This document shows positions 8,310 through 17,429 of a DNA stretch of 39,356 bases, in pieces. The first letter of the stretch is position 1. Every line of letters begins with the position of its first letter. The position numbers were made by a program, and so were the translations under genes. This stretch comes from Flavobacterium sp. (GTDB taxonomy: Bacteria; Bacteroidota; Bacteroidia; Flavobacteriales; Flavobacteriaceae): NCBI GenBank assembly GCA_016787805.1, contig JAEUTY010000036.1:1-39356 (forward strand), read 5' to 3'. Below the pieces are notes generated by a model. That model searched no databases, had not been told where the DNA came from, and saw only the letters and a program-made list of their open reading frames with translations.

Positions 8310-10709
8310 ATGATAATTAATACTGAACTTGAATACAAAGGCGATTTATTTCCTTCTAAAATAATTTCGTACACCCACGAAGTAGACTCAATCGATTTTT
8401 TCACTGATAACAATGTTATTCTCCGCGTTACCGTACTTCGAGATAGTATGATTCGTTTCCGATTTACGGCCAAAGGCTATTTTAGCAATGATTTTTCGTA
8501 TGCTATTGATAAAACGCAATCGCACGGTTACAATGCATTAGAAGTAACCGATGAGAAAGATCATTATCGTATTAAAACATCCAAAGTTTATGTTGTAGTG
8601 CAAAAACACGATTGCCGTGTTGGTATTTACGAATTGGACGGAACGACTATTCTTGAAGACGAAATCGGTTTCCATTGGGAAGAAAGTTATGAATATGGTG
8701 GCAATATCGTCAAAATGAGTAAAGTGTCGCGCGATGGAGAAAGTTTTTATGGCTTAGGTGACAAAGCTACTCACATGAATTTGAAAGGAAAACGACTCGA
8801 AAATTGGGCCACTGACCAATACGCTTTCCAAAAAGACCAAGAGCCTTTGTACAAAGTGGTTCCTTTTTATATTGGTTTGGTTGAAAACAAAGCCTACGGA
8901 ATTTTCTTTGATAATACGTTTCGTTCTTTCTTCGATTTCAGTCACGAACGTAAAGGTGTAACCAGCTTTTGGGCTGATGGCGGTGAGATGAATTATTACT
9001 TCATTTACGGACCCAAAATGAGCGATGTAGTCACCACTTACACACATTTAACAGGAAAACCAGAATTACCGCCACTATGGACGTTGGGTTACCACCAATG
9101 CAAATGGAGCTATTATCCTGAAAGTAAAGTAAAAGAAATTACAAGCAAATTCCGTGAATTGCAAATTCCGTGCGACGCCATTTACTTGGATATCGATTAC
9201 ATGGAAGGCTTCCGTTGTTTTACTTGGAGCAAAGACTATTTCCCCGAGCCCAAACGAATGGTGCAAGAATTGGCTAAAGATGGTTTCAAAACAGTAGTTA
9301 TTATCGATCCTGGAATCAAAATTGACAAAGATTATTGGGTTTATAAAGAAGCTTTGGAAAAAGATTATTTCTGCAAACGCGCCGATGGTCCATACATGAA
9401 AGGTAAAGTATGGCCAGGCGAATGCAACTTCCCAGACTATACCAACCCTGAAGTACGCGAATGGTGGGCTGGATTATTCAAAGAATTAGTAGCAGAAATA
9501 GGAGTGAAGGGCGTTTGGAACGATATGAACGAACCGGCTGTGATGGAAGTTCCTACCAAAACTTTTCCTTTGGATGTGCGTCACAATTACGATGGAAACA
9601 ATTGCAGCCATCGAAAAGCACATAATATATACGGAACACAAATGGCGCGTGCCACTTACGAAGGCGTAAAACGATTTGCTTATCCAAAACGACCATTCAT
9701 TATTACGCGTTCGGCTTATTCTGGAGCACAACGTTACACATCATCGTGGACAGGTGATAACGTAGCTACTTGGGAACATTTGTGGATTGCCAACATTCAA
9801 ATGCAACGCATGTCGATTTCGGGAATGGGTTTTACAGGTTCTGATATTGGCGGTTTTGCCGAACAACCCTCAGCCGAATTGTACGCGCGTTGGATTCAAT
9901 TGGGCGTTTTTCACCCATTTTGTCGAACGCATTCTTCGGGTCACCATGGCGAACAAGAACCGTGGAGTTTTGGCGATGAAGTGATTGATATTACACGGAA
10001 ATTTGTCGAATTGCGTTACCAATTATTGCCCTATTTGTATACGATGTTTTGGCAGTACATTAATGATGGCGTTCCGATGCTTAAACCACTTGTGTATTTT
10101 GATCAAGAAGACATTCAAACGCATTACAGAACGGATGAATTCATCTTTGGAAATCAAATTTTGGTTTGCCCAATTTTAGAACCTAATGCTTTAGGTAGAC
10201 GAATGTATTTACCACAAGGCAATTGGTACAACTTCTGGACCGAAGAAGTTGTAAAAGGAAAAAAAGAACTTTGGGTAGCCACCGATTTTGATCAAATTCC
10301 GATTTTTATCAAAGAAGGTGCAATTATTCCGAAATATCCAGTGCAACAATACGTAGGTCAAATTGAGTCGCCCGAATTATCCTTGGATGTTTATTACAAA
10401 TTAGGCAAAGAAAAATCATACGTTTACGAAGATGCTCAAGATGGTTATGATTACAACAAAGGGCGTTACAGCTATAAAACGTTTACTTTAAACGGTAAAG
10501 AAAACGAACTTTTCATCACACAGCACAAAGAAGGTTCTTTTGAAACTAATTACCAAACTATCAAGTTGAATTTAAAAGGATTGCCTTTTAAAATTAAAGG
10601 AATTGAAATTGACAACGAGAAAATAATTTTTGACAAGGAACTTCTTGACCTTGAAAATGGCTTAGTTGTTGATAAAGATTTTACCGAAGTACATTTTATT
10701 GGTATTTAA
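8310..10709 (+). CDS. Glycoside hydrolase family 31 alpha-glucosidase
   Basis: Likely releases alpha-glucose from the non-reducing ends of maltooligosaccharides or related glucans. The 799-aa protein carries the GH31 nucleophile signature WNDMNEP with Asp405, acid/base Asp483 in SSWTGDN, and the family stretches GSDIGGF and WIQLGVFHPFCRTHSSG, with a beta domain before the barrel and beta domains after it. No signal peptide or lipobox is visible, so it is probably cytoplasmic. It follows the GlgE-maltokinase-GlgB block in the same direction with its own likely promoter. It could turn over glycogen-derived oligosaccharides or supply small sugars. Alpha-xylosidase activity cannot be excluded from sequence alone. 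Confidence 0.9.
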   Translation: MIINTELEYKGDLFPSKIISYTHEVDSIDFFTDNNVILRVTVLRDSMIRFRFTAKGYFSNDFSYAIDKTQSHGYNALEVTDEKDHYRIKTSKVYVVVQKHDCRVGIYELDGTTILEDEIGFHWEESYEYGGNIVKMSKVSRDGESFYGLGDKATHMNLKGKRLENWATDQYAFQKDQEPLYKVVPFYIGLVENKAYGIFFDNTFRSFFDFSHERKGVTSFWADGGEMNYYFIYGPKMSDVVTTYTHLTGKPELPPLWTLGYHQCKWSYYPESKVKEITSKFRELQIPCDAIYLDIDYMEGFRCFTWSKDYFPEPKRMVQELAKDGFKTVVIIDPGIKIDKDYWVYKEALEKDYFCKRADGPYMKGKVWPGECNFPDYTNPEVREWWAGLFKELVAEIGVKGVWNDMNEPAVMEVPTKTFPLDVRHNYDGNNCSHRKAHNIYGTQMARATYEGVKRFAYPKRPFIITRSAYSGAQRYTSSWTGDNVATWEHLWIANIQMQRMSISGMGFTGSDIGGFAEQPSAELYARWIQLGVFHPFCRTHSSGHHGEQEPWSFGDEVIDITRKFVELRYQLLPYLYTMFWQYINDGVPMLKPLVYFDQEDIQTHYRTDEFIFGNQILVCPILEPNALGRRMYLPQGNWYNFWTEEVVKGKKELWVATDFDQIPIFIKEGAIIPKYPVQQYVGQIESPELSLDVYYKLGKEKSYVYEDAQDGYDYNKGRYSYKTFTLNGKENELFITQHKEGSFETNYQTIKLNLKGLPFKIKGIEIDNEKIIFDKELLDLENGLVVDKDFTEVHFIGI

Positions 10710-10742
10710 TTTTTAAATTTGTTTAGTATTAAACTTACAATT

Positions 10743-11561
10743 ATGAAAAAAAGAAATCTTTTTATCGGTTTAGTTGTCGCTGTGTTGATTATTGCATGTG
10801 CAAAAAATCCGTTTACAGGGAAAAGCACTTTGGCTTTAGTTGGTAATGACCAAATATTTCCTTCAGCTTTTCAACAATACAATCAGTTTCTTTCTGAAAA
10901 TAAAGTAGTTACAGGAACTGCTGATGCTAAGAAAATAGAAACTATTGGTACAAAGATTAAAGTTGCCGCCGAAAAATGGTTAACTGCCAATGGAAATGCC
11001 AATTATTTGGATGGTTACCAATGGGAATATAATTTAGTAGATAGTAAAGAAGTAAACGCTTGGTGTATGCCTGGTGGGAAAATCGTTTTTTATACAGGTA
11101 TATTACCAATTTGTAAAACCGATGCTGGAATAGCTTGTGTAATGGGACATGAAGTTTCTCACGCATTAGCCAATCACGGTCAACAACGTATGAGTGCTGG
11201 AATGTTGCAACAACTTGGAGCAGTTGGAACGGCTGTAGCTGTAGGAAATCAAAGCGCTGAAACACAACAATTGGCAATGACCGCATACGGTGCCGTAACT
11301 CAATTAGGCGGAATGTTGCCTTTTAGCAGAAGTCACGAAACGGAAGCGGATCAAATCGGACTTTTATTGATGGCAATCGCAGGTTACAATCCTGATGAGT
11401 CTGTCGTATTTTGGGAAAGAATGTCGGCCAATGCGGGAGGAAATAAACCACCAGAATTCATGAGTACACATCCATCTGATGAAACGCGTATTGCAAATTT
11501 GAAAGCATTAATTCCACAAGTAAAAGCAGAAGCTGCTAAATTTGGGGTGGTTTTTAAATAA
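10743..11561 (+). CDS. M48 family metallopeptidase, lipoprotein
   Basis: Zinc metalloprotease related to BepA/LoiP/Oma1, probably in envelope protein quality control. The 272-aa protein begins with a lipoprotein signal (MKKRNLFIGL... ending IIAC, lipid Cys near residue 20). It has the zinc motif HEVSH (His136, Glu137, His140) with the third ligand Glu199 in SHETEAD, and AGYNPDESVVFWERM and STHPSDETRI typical of the family. The ATG at 10743 gives a clean signal peptide; an upstream start at 10719 would add eight residues ahead of it. It starts 33 bp after the GH31 gene and may be cotranscribed. No TPR domain is present, unlike BepA. Confidence 0.92.
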   Translation: MKKRNLFIGLVVAVLIIACAKNPFTGKSTLALVGNDQIFPSAFQQYNQFLSENKVVTGTADAKKIETIGTKIKVAAEKWLTANGNANYLDGYQWEYNLVDSKEVNAWCMPGGKIVFYTGILPICKTDAGIACVMGHEVSHALANHGQQRMSAGMLQQLGAVGTAVAVGNQSAETQQLAMTAYGAVTQLGGMLPFSRSHETEADQIGLLLMAIAGYNPDESVVFWERMSANAGGNKPPEFMSTHPSDETRIANLKALIPQVKAEAAKFGVVFK

Positions 11562-11591
11562 TATTCAATTGATAAAAAATACTATATTTGA

Positions 11592-11620
11592 AGTCGTTTG
11601 CCATGGTAAACGACTTTTTT
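11592..11620 (+). terminator. Intrinsic terminator after the M48 gene
   Basis: AGTCGTTT (11592-11599) pairs with AAACGACT (11608-11615) around an eight-base loop, followed by a T-run. A TATATTTG box (11583-11590) lies directly before the hairpin without a good -33 partner; if it acts as a promoter, the hairpin would fall in the leader of the next gene. Confidence 0.8.
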
Positions 11621-11637
11621 ATTTTAATTAAAATAGT

Positions 11638-12948
11638 ATGGCTAATTTACAAAAAGGGAATCCAAAATTAATCAACGCATGGGCATTTTACGATTGGGCT
11701 AATTCGGTCTATAGTTTGGTAATTGCAACAGCAGTTTTTCCAATTTACTACGAATCCATAACTAGTGACAATGGGGGAATGGTTCGTTTTCTGGGAACAG
11801 AGTTTCATAATTCAACTTTGCTTTCGTATGCTTTGTCATTTTCATTTTTGATAGTGGCTTTTATGTCGCCAATTCTTTCAGGAATAGCGGATTATACTGG
11901 CAATAAAAAAAGATTTCTGCAGTTCTTTTGTTATTTAGGATCACTATCAGTGATGAGTTTGTTTTTCTTTACCGGAATTCAAACGCTTTGGATAGGTATT
12001 GTTTTCACCATTTTGGCTAGCATTGGTTTTTGGGGAAGTATTGTGTTTTACAATTCGTATTTACCCGAAATTGCTGAACCAGAAGATCATGACAGAGTAA
12101 GTGCCAAAGGATTTATGTTTGGTTACACTGGTTCAGTTTTGCTATTGGCGTTCAATTTGGTAATGGTCATGAAACCAGAACTTTTCAGAATCTCTGATCC
12201 AGCACTCCCAGCACGAATTTCTTTTTTACTGGTAGGTTTATGGTGGATGGGATTTGCACAAGTCACTTTCTATCATTTGCCTAACAATGTTTTTCATAAA
12301 AAACCTGAGAAAGATTTTATCTTTAAAGGGATTAAAGAGCTTAAAACCGTTATCGTTAATTTAAAATCGCTAACCAGTTTGAAGCAGTTTTTGATCGCCT
12401 TTTTTCTATACAGCACTGGCGTTCAAACTATTATTTTATTGGCGGGTTTGTACGGTAAAAAAGAACTCGGTATCGATACTAATAAATTGATTATAACGAT
12501 ATTATTAATTCAAGTAGTAGCTATTTTTGGAGCTTATGTTTTTTCTCGAATTTCTGAAAAAATTGGCAACATCAAAACACTAAAAATGACGATTGCCATT
12601 TGGGGATTAATTTGCTTTGCAGCTTATTTATTAGATGCTCACAATAAATACATTGATTATCAGTTTTATGCACTTGGCGCTTTAATTGGAATGGTTTTAG
12701 GAGCTATTCAATCGCTTTCTCGTTCTACTTATTCAAAATTATTGCCTGATACTGAAGATCATGCTACCTATTTTAGTTTTTTTGATGTAACTGAAAAAGT
12801 CGCCATTGTTTTGGGAACATTTATATTCGGATTTGTTGGTGCCATTTCTGATAGCTTAAAAAATTCCATCTTTATTTTGGCCATATTCTTCTTGTTGGGT
12901 TACATCGTTTTGAGTTTCATGAAGAAAAACAAACTTACAAGTAAATAG
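11638..12948 (+). CDS. UMF1/Atg22-type MFS transporter
   Basis: Integral membrane protein of 436 aa with about twelve hydrophobic segments. The N-terminus, INAWAFYDWANSVYSLVI, is the signature of the UMF1 (vacuole effluxer Atg22-like) branch of the major facilitator superfamily. LGAIQSLSRSTYSKLLPD in the second half and STYFSF-like DHATYFSFFDVTEKVA near the C-terminus are also typical. Bacterial substrates are unknown; the yeast homologue exports amino acids from the vacuole. It lies alone between two terminators and is probably monocistronic. Confidence 0.88.
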   Translation: MANLQKGNPKLINAWAFYDWANSVYSLVIATAVFPIYYESITSDNGGMVRFLGTEFHNSTLLSYALSFSFLIVAFMSPILSGIADYTGNKKRFLQFFCYLGSLSVMSLFFFTGIQTLWIGIVFTILASIGFWGSIVFYNSYLPEIAEPEDHDRVSAKGFMFGYTGSVLLLAFNLVMVMKPELFRISDPALPARISFLLVGLWWMGFAQVTFYHLPNNVFHKKPEKDFIFKGIKELKTVIVNLKSLTSLKQFLIAFFLYSTGVQTIILLAGLYGKKELGIDTNKLIITILLIQVVAIFGAYVFSRISEKIGNIKTLKMTIAIWGLICFAAYLLDAHNKYIDYQFYALGALIGMVLGAIQSLSRSTYSKLLPDTEDHATYFSFFDVTEKVAIVLGTFIFGFVGAISDSLKNSIFILAIFFLLGYIVLSFMKKNKLTSK

Positions 12949-13007
12949 TTTTCGTCAGAAATAGTATGGAAATAGTTAATTCTACATATATTTGAAAAAA
13001 AATAATA

Positions 13008-13784
13008 ATGAAAAAAATCAAACTTTTTGCTAGTGTCTTATTTCTGATAAGCACATTTTCTCTCGTTTCGTGTGATAACGAGCCTATCGACAGCGCCATA
13101 GACTTAGATAATTTTACTAATGATGATGGTAGTGGAAATGGTAATGGTAATGGAACTTCAACAGGAGATTATTGGCCAACGGCATTAAATAATCAATGGG
13201 TTTATAAAAGAGATGGTGCTTTGCAATCGCCATCCAAAATAATTTCAATCAATGCGATTAATGGAAATACTTATTATACATTTGATTCTTTTATATCTCA
13301 AAGCATAGGAGGAGGAACTGCTTCAGCAGCTCCAACTACACGAGTGAGAAAAAGCTCAGGAGATTATTACTATAAATTAGATGATTTTAATTTTAATTTA
13401 GGAGGAGGAATGACAGGTGTTCAAACAGGCTGTGAGTTTATTATTTTAAAAGATTATTTGAATGTTGGACAAACATGGAACGGAACTTATAATCAAACAA
13501 CAAGCTACAATAATCCGTTAATTCCCTCTATTACGCAAACGGTAACTTATGAAGGCACTATTTTAGAAAAAGATATTTCCATAACGGTCAATGGTGAAAC
13601 ATTTCCACATGTAATCAAAATGGAGTTAGTGCAAGATTATGATTATCCTGCTTCATCTGGTTTACCCGACATTACAGTGAGCAATGACTATTGGTTTGCT
13701 AAAGATGTAGGATTGGTAAAAGCTATTAATACTACCAGCCAAGGAACTTCATTAATTGAAATTGATTCGTATATTTTAAATTAA
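13008..13784 (+). CDS. Lipoprotein of unknown function, tandem paralogue 1
   Basis: A 258-aa protein with a lipoprotein signal (MKKIKLFASVLFLIS, lipobox SLVSC, Cys22). After the Cys come DNEPIDSA, an acidic stretch and a Gly-Asn linker (DDGSGNGNGNG). The globular part has ALNNQWVYKR, FIILKDYLNVGQTW and DYWFAKDVGLVKA. The next gene repeats all these landmarks, so the pair is a tandem duplication. Acidic residues after the lipid Cys resemble Bacteroidota surface-export signals, so cell-surface exposure is possible. I do not recognise a named family. A TATATTTG box lies at 12987-12994, followed by an A-rich leader. Confidence 0.8.
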   Translation: MKKIKLFASVLFLISTFSLVSCDNEPIDSAIDLDNFTNDDGSGNGNGNGTSTGDYWPTALNNQWVYKRDGALQSPSKIISINAINGNTYYTFDSFISQSIGGGTASAAPTTRVRKSSGDYYYKLDDFNFNLGGGMTGVQTGCEFIILKDYLNVGQTWNGTYNQTTSYNNPLIPSITQTVTYEGTILEKDISITVNGETFPHVIKMELVQDYDYPASSGLPDITVSNDYWFAKDVGLVKAINTTSQGTSLIEIDSYILN

Positions 13785-13803
13785 ATGATAATTACCTCAA
13801 ATG

Positions 13804-13830
13804 ATCCGCTTTTTTTAGCGGATTTTTTTT
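13804..13830 (+). terminator. Intrinsic terminator after lipoprotein 1
   Basis: ATCCGCT (13804-13810) pairs with AGCGGAT (13817-13823) across a T loop and is followed by seven T. It separates the paralogues, so each probably has its own transcript. Confidence 0.85.
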
Positions 13831-13866
13831 TGAAAAAAATTAATATATTTGAAAAAAAATTTAAAA

Positions 13867-14640
13867 ATGAATAAGATAAGACTTTTTTGTGCAATACTAT
13901 CATTAGCGAGTATCGTATCTTTGACTTCATGTGATAATGAACCTATTGATAGCGCTCTTAATTTAGAAGATTTTAGTAATGATGATGGAAGCGGAAACGG
14001 CAATGGCAATGGCAATGGCAATGGCAATGCTTCAGGAGATTATATGCCACTAGCATTAAACAACGTATGGTATTATGCTTTTTATAATTCAACAACAGTA
14101 AAAGACTATAAAATTAACGCTGTTGAATCAATTGGAGGCGTTACTTATTACCGACTGAATCGTGCAATTACATCGCCAATAGAGACCACTCTTTTTACAG
14201 AATCGGATGTTACAGTTCATATGAGAAAATCAAATGGTAATTATTACCAAAGAACACACGTTCATAAAGAAGGAACTTCATCATCACCAGCAATTACAAT
14301 AGAGCCTTTTGAATTAATTTTCTTGAAAGATTATTTGGCTGTTGGTGAATCATTTTCTCAAACTGTAAATATCACTACTTCTACCACTTTTTTAGGTGTA
14401 ACCAATACGTCTACCGAACCAACCACTTATAAAATTACAATAATGGGTAAAAATCTTTCCGTTACAGTTGGTGATACAACATTCAATGAGGTAATTAAAG
14501 TTAAAATGGAATATGAAGATGGTTCTTTTAGCTATGATTGGTTTGCAAAAAATGTAGGTTGGATAAAATCCGAAGATTATGATTCCGACGTAAGTCCTCA
14601 AACTGGTGGATTGTCAATTACTGACTATACATTATACTAG
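13867..14640 (+). CDS. Lipoprotein of unknown function, tandem paralogue 2
   Basis: A 257-aa paralogue of the preceding gene, with lipobox SLTSC followed by the identical DNEPIDSA. It shares DDGSGNGNGNG, ALNNVWYYAF, FLKDYLAVGESF, FNEVIKV and YDWFAKNVGWIKS at matching positions, while the rest has diverged strongly. The ATG at 13867 gives a normal lipoprotein signal; a TTG at 13849 would add six residues and sits on the likely -7 box. TATATTTG (13844-13851) and the following A-run mirror the region before copy 1, so the duplication seems to include the promoter. The Gly-Asn linker is longer and coded by a perfect hexamer repeat. Confidence 0.8.
   Translation: MNKIRLFCAILSLASIVSLTSCDNEPIDSALNLEDFSNDDGSGNGNGNGNGNGNASGDYMPLALNNVWYYAFYNSTTVKDYKINAVESIGGVTYYRLNRAITSPIETTLFTESDVTVHMRKSNGNYYQRTHVHKEGTSSSPAITIEPFELIFLKDYLAVGESFSQTVNITTSTTFLGVTNTSTEPTTYKITIMGKNLSVTVGDTTFNEVIKVKMEYEDGSFSYDWFAKNVGWIKSEDYDSDVSPQTGGLSITDYTLY
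13999..14028 (+). repeat. In-frame hexanucleotide repeat coding a Gly-Asn linker
   Basis: Five perfect tandem GGCAAT units lie in the coding sequence just after the lipoprotein N-terminus. Copy 1 has only a degenerate version (GGAAAT, GGTAAT, GGTAAT). Slippage here changes linker length by two residues per unit and keeps the reading frame. Confidence 0.9.
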
Positions 14641-14660
14641 TTTTTATAAAGTATCAATAA

Positions 14661-14687
14661 AAATCCGCCAATATGGCGGATTTTTTT
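14661..14687 (+). terminator. Intrinsic terminator after lipoprotein 2
   Basis: AAATCCGCC (14661-14669) pairs with GGCGGATTT (14675-14683) and a T-run follows. Beyond it, 14688-14854 is a gene-free stretch holding the likely lon promoter: TATTTTTG at 14806-14813 matches the -7 consensus, with only a poor -33 partner. Confidence 0.88.
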
Positions 14688-14854
14688 ATACGGCATAATC
14701 ATTGCATTTTAATAAAAAGTTATCGATAAACTACATACAGCCCAATTTTAAAGGCTTTTTTAGTGCTTTACGTCGATTTTAATTTATTTTTTGAATTAGT
14801 TCAATTATTTTTGTCATAATTTTAATGTCAGTTTGACAATTACCATTTTTTACC

Positions 14855-17305
14855 ATGCCAGAACTTAAAATATTATCTTTTGATAATTTGTCTCTTCAAG
14901 AGTTTGACACCGAAGCTGAATTGATTCCGCTGATGACTCCTGAGGATGAAGAAGAAATGTCAAAGGAAAAGTTGCCAAAATCACTGCCGATATTACCTCT
15001 GCGAAATACAGTATTGTTTCCCGGAGTTGTTATTCCAATAACTGCTGGAAGAGATAAGTCAATAAAATTGATTAATGAAGCCAATGCCGGAGATAAAATA
15101 ATAGGCGTTGTTGCTCAAAAAAATGAAGAAGAAGAAGATCCAACCAAAAACGATATTCATACTATTGGAACAGTTGCACGAATTCTACGTGTTTTAAAAA
15201 TGCCCGATGGCAACGTGACTGTTATTTTGCAAGGTAAAAAGCGTTTCGAAGTAGATGCAGTTATTCAGGAATCGCCTTATATTAAAGCGACCATTAAAGA
15301 AGTACAAGAAATACGACCCAGTTTTCATGACACTGAATTTAATACCATAGCTGACTCTATTCGTGACTTGGCAGTTCAAATTATTAAGGAAAGTCCAAAT
15401 ATTCCAACAGAAGCAACGTTTGCAATCAAAAATATCGAAAGCCAATCGTTCTTAATCAATTTTGTATCTTCTAATATGAATCTTTCAGTTGAGGAAAAAC
15501 AAAATTTGCTTAAGATGAATGTGTTGAAGGAGAGAGCTCTTGAGACTTTACGCTACATGAATGTCGAATTTCAAAAATTAGAATTGAAAAACGATATTCA
15601 ATCCAAAGTTCGTTTCGATTTAGATCAACAACAGCGCGAATATTTCTTGCATCAACAAATGAAAACCATTCAAGAGGAATTGGGCGGCGTTTCTAATGAA
15701 CAAGAATTTGAAGAGATGCGTCAACGCGCCAAAGCCAAAAAATGGAACGAAAAAACGCAAAAGTATTTCGAAAAAGAATTTGCCAAATTACAGCGAATGA
15801 ATCCGCAAGCTCCTGATTTTGGCATTCAACGCAATTACCTTGAATTGTTTTTGGATTTACCATGGAACGAATTTTCAAAAGACAATTTCGACTTAAAAAA
15901 TGCGCAAAAAATTCTCGATCGCGATCATTTTGGTCTAGAAGATGTCAAAAAACGTATGATTGAACATTTGGCTGTTTTGAAATTGCGCAATGATATGAAA
16001 TCACCTATCATTTGTTTAACTGGACCTCCAGGTGTTGGAAAAACGTCTATAGGGAAATCTGTTGCAGAAGCTTTAGGAAGAGAATACGTTCGCATTTCAC
16101 TCGGCGGATTGCGCGATGAAGCTGAAATTCGTGGCCACAGAAAAACGTACATTGGTGCTATGCCAGGGCGAATTATTCAAAGTATTAAAAAAGCCAAAAC
16201 ATCCAATCCGGTTTTTATTTTGGATGAAATTGACAAACTTTCAGTAAGTAATCAAGGTGATCCATCTTCGGCTTTACTTGAAGTTTTAGATCCGGAGCAA
16301 AACAGCGACTTCTACGATAATTTCCTAGAAATGGGTTATGATTTGTCTAAAGTAATGTTCATTGCCACATCCAATAATATGGCCACCATTCAACCGGCTT
16401 TGAAAGACAGAATGGAAGTCATTAAAATGACAGGTTATACTACTGAAGAAAAAGTAGAAATTGCTCGTCAACATTTATTTCCAAAGCAATTAAAAGAACA
16501 CGGATTAACGCCAAAGCAGCTCACCATTGGCAAAAAACAATTGGAAAAAATTATCGAAGGTTACACACGTGAATCGGGTGTCCGTAGTTTAGAGCAAAAA
16601 GTAGCACAAGTGATTCGAAATGCTGCAAAATCAGTCGCTATGGAAGAAGATTACAATGTTAAAGTAACTGATGAAGATGTTGTAAAAATATTAGGTGCAC
16701 CAAAATTAGAACGAGATAAAGCTGAAGGAAACGATGTAGCAGGAGTAGTTACAGGTTTGGCTTGGACTTCAGTTGGAGGAGATATTTTATTTATTGAATC
16801 ATTGATTTCTAGTGGAAAAGGAACACTTACCTTAACTGGAAATTTAGGAACTGTGATGAAAGAATCGGCTACAATTGCCTTAGAATACATTAAATCCAAT
16901 GCCGATATTTTTGGTATTAATCCAGAGATTTTGGGTAAATATAATTTCCACTTACACGTTCCAGAAGGAGCAACACCTAAAGATGGCCCGAGCGCAGGAA
17001 TAGCAATGTTGACGTCTTTGGTTTCTTTGCTAACCCAACGCAAAATCAAGAAAAGTATCGCCATGACAGGTGAAATTACGCTTCGTGGTAAAGTGCTTCC
17101 TGTTGGCGGAATTAAAGAGAAAATACTAGCTGCCAAAAGAGCAAACATCAAAGAAATTATTCTTTGTCATGAAAATAAAAGCGATATTGATGAAATCAAG
17201 GCTAGTTATCTCGACGGATTAACTTTTCACTATGTAAAAGAAATGAGCGAAGTAATCGACATCGCAATAACGAATCAAAAAGTGAAAAACGCTAAAAATT
17301 TGTAA
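14855..17305 (+). CDS. lon: ATP-dependent protease Lon
   Basis: Cytoplasmic AAA+ serine protease that degrades damaged and regulatory proteins. The 816-aa protein has an N-terminal LON domain (from LPILPLRNTVLFPGV), a helical region, Walker A GPPGVGKTS (Lys396), Walker B VFILDEIDKL, and a C-terminal protease domain with catalytic Ser713 (DGPSAG) and Lys756 (GGIKEK), 43 residues apart as in E. coli Lon. About 45 acidic residues precede the LON domain. The ATG start gives a length in the family range. It stands alone between terminators. Confidence 0.97.
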   Translation: MPELKILSFDNLSLQEFDTEAELIPLMTPEDEEEMSKEKLPKSLPILPLRNTVLFPGVVIPITAGRDKSIKLINEANAGDKIIGVVAQKNEEEEDPTKNDIHTIGTVARILRVLKMPDGNVTVILQGKKRFEVDAVIQESPYIKATIKEVQEIRPSFHDTEFNTIADSIRDLAVQIIKESPNIPTEATFAIKNIESQSFLINFVSSNMNLSVEEKQNLLKMNVLKERALETLRYMNVEFQKLELKNDIQSKVRFDLDQQQREYFLHQQMKTIQEELGGVSNEQEFEEMRQRAKAKKWNEKTQKYFEKEFAKLQRMNPQAPDFGIQRNYLELFLDLPWNEFSKDNFDLKNAQKILDRDHFGLEDVKKRMIEHLAVLKLRNDMKSPIICLTGPPGVGKTSIGKSVAEALGREYVRISLGGLRDEAEIRGHRKTYIGAMPGRIIQSIKKAKTSNPVFILDEIDKLSVSNQGDPSSALLEVLDPEQNSDFYDNFLEMGYDLSKVMFIATSNNMATIQPALKDRMEVIKMTGYTTEEKVEIARQHLFPKQLKEHGLTPKQLTIGKKQLEKIIEGYTRESGVRSLEQKVAQVIRNAAKSVAMEEDYNVKVTDEDVVKILGAPKLERDKAEGNDVAGVVTGLAWTSVGGDILFIESLISSGKGTLTLTGNLGTVMKESATIALEYIKSNADIFGINPEILGKYNFHLHVPEGATPKDGPSAGIAMLTSLVSLLTQRKIKKSIAMTGEITLRGKVLPVGGIKEKILAAKRANIKEIILCHENKSDIDEIKASYLDGLTFHYVKEMSEVIDIAITNQKVKNAKNL

Positions 17306-17325
17306 TTCATTCAATCCTTATAAAT

Positions 17326-17359
17326 AAAGGCATAAGAAATCTACTTATGCCTTTTTTTT
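17326..17359 (+). terminator. Intrinsic terminator after lon
   Basis: AAAGGCATAAG (17326-17336) pairs with CTTATGCCTTT (17344-17354), followed by a T-run. Confidence 0.9.
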
Positions 17360-17429
17360 GCTTTTACCTTAATTTTAAAAATAATATCTTCGCAAATTCG
17401 TTATACATTAGTCAACGCGCAAATCAAGT

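Noticed and set aside
2320-10709. Polysaccharide utilization locus
   Set aside because: No SusC/SusD pair, no SusR-type regulator and no signal peptides on GlgE, GlgB or the GH31 enzyme. The set fits cytoplasmic glucan metabolism.
11583-11590. Promoter (TATATTTG) for the UMF1 transporter
   Set aside because: There is no TTG at a proper distance and the box abuts the M48 terminator; kept only as a remark.
16651-17151. 166-residue minus-strand reading frame
   Set aside because: Antisense to the conserved Lon protease domain; no family features.
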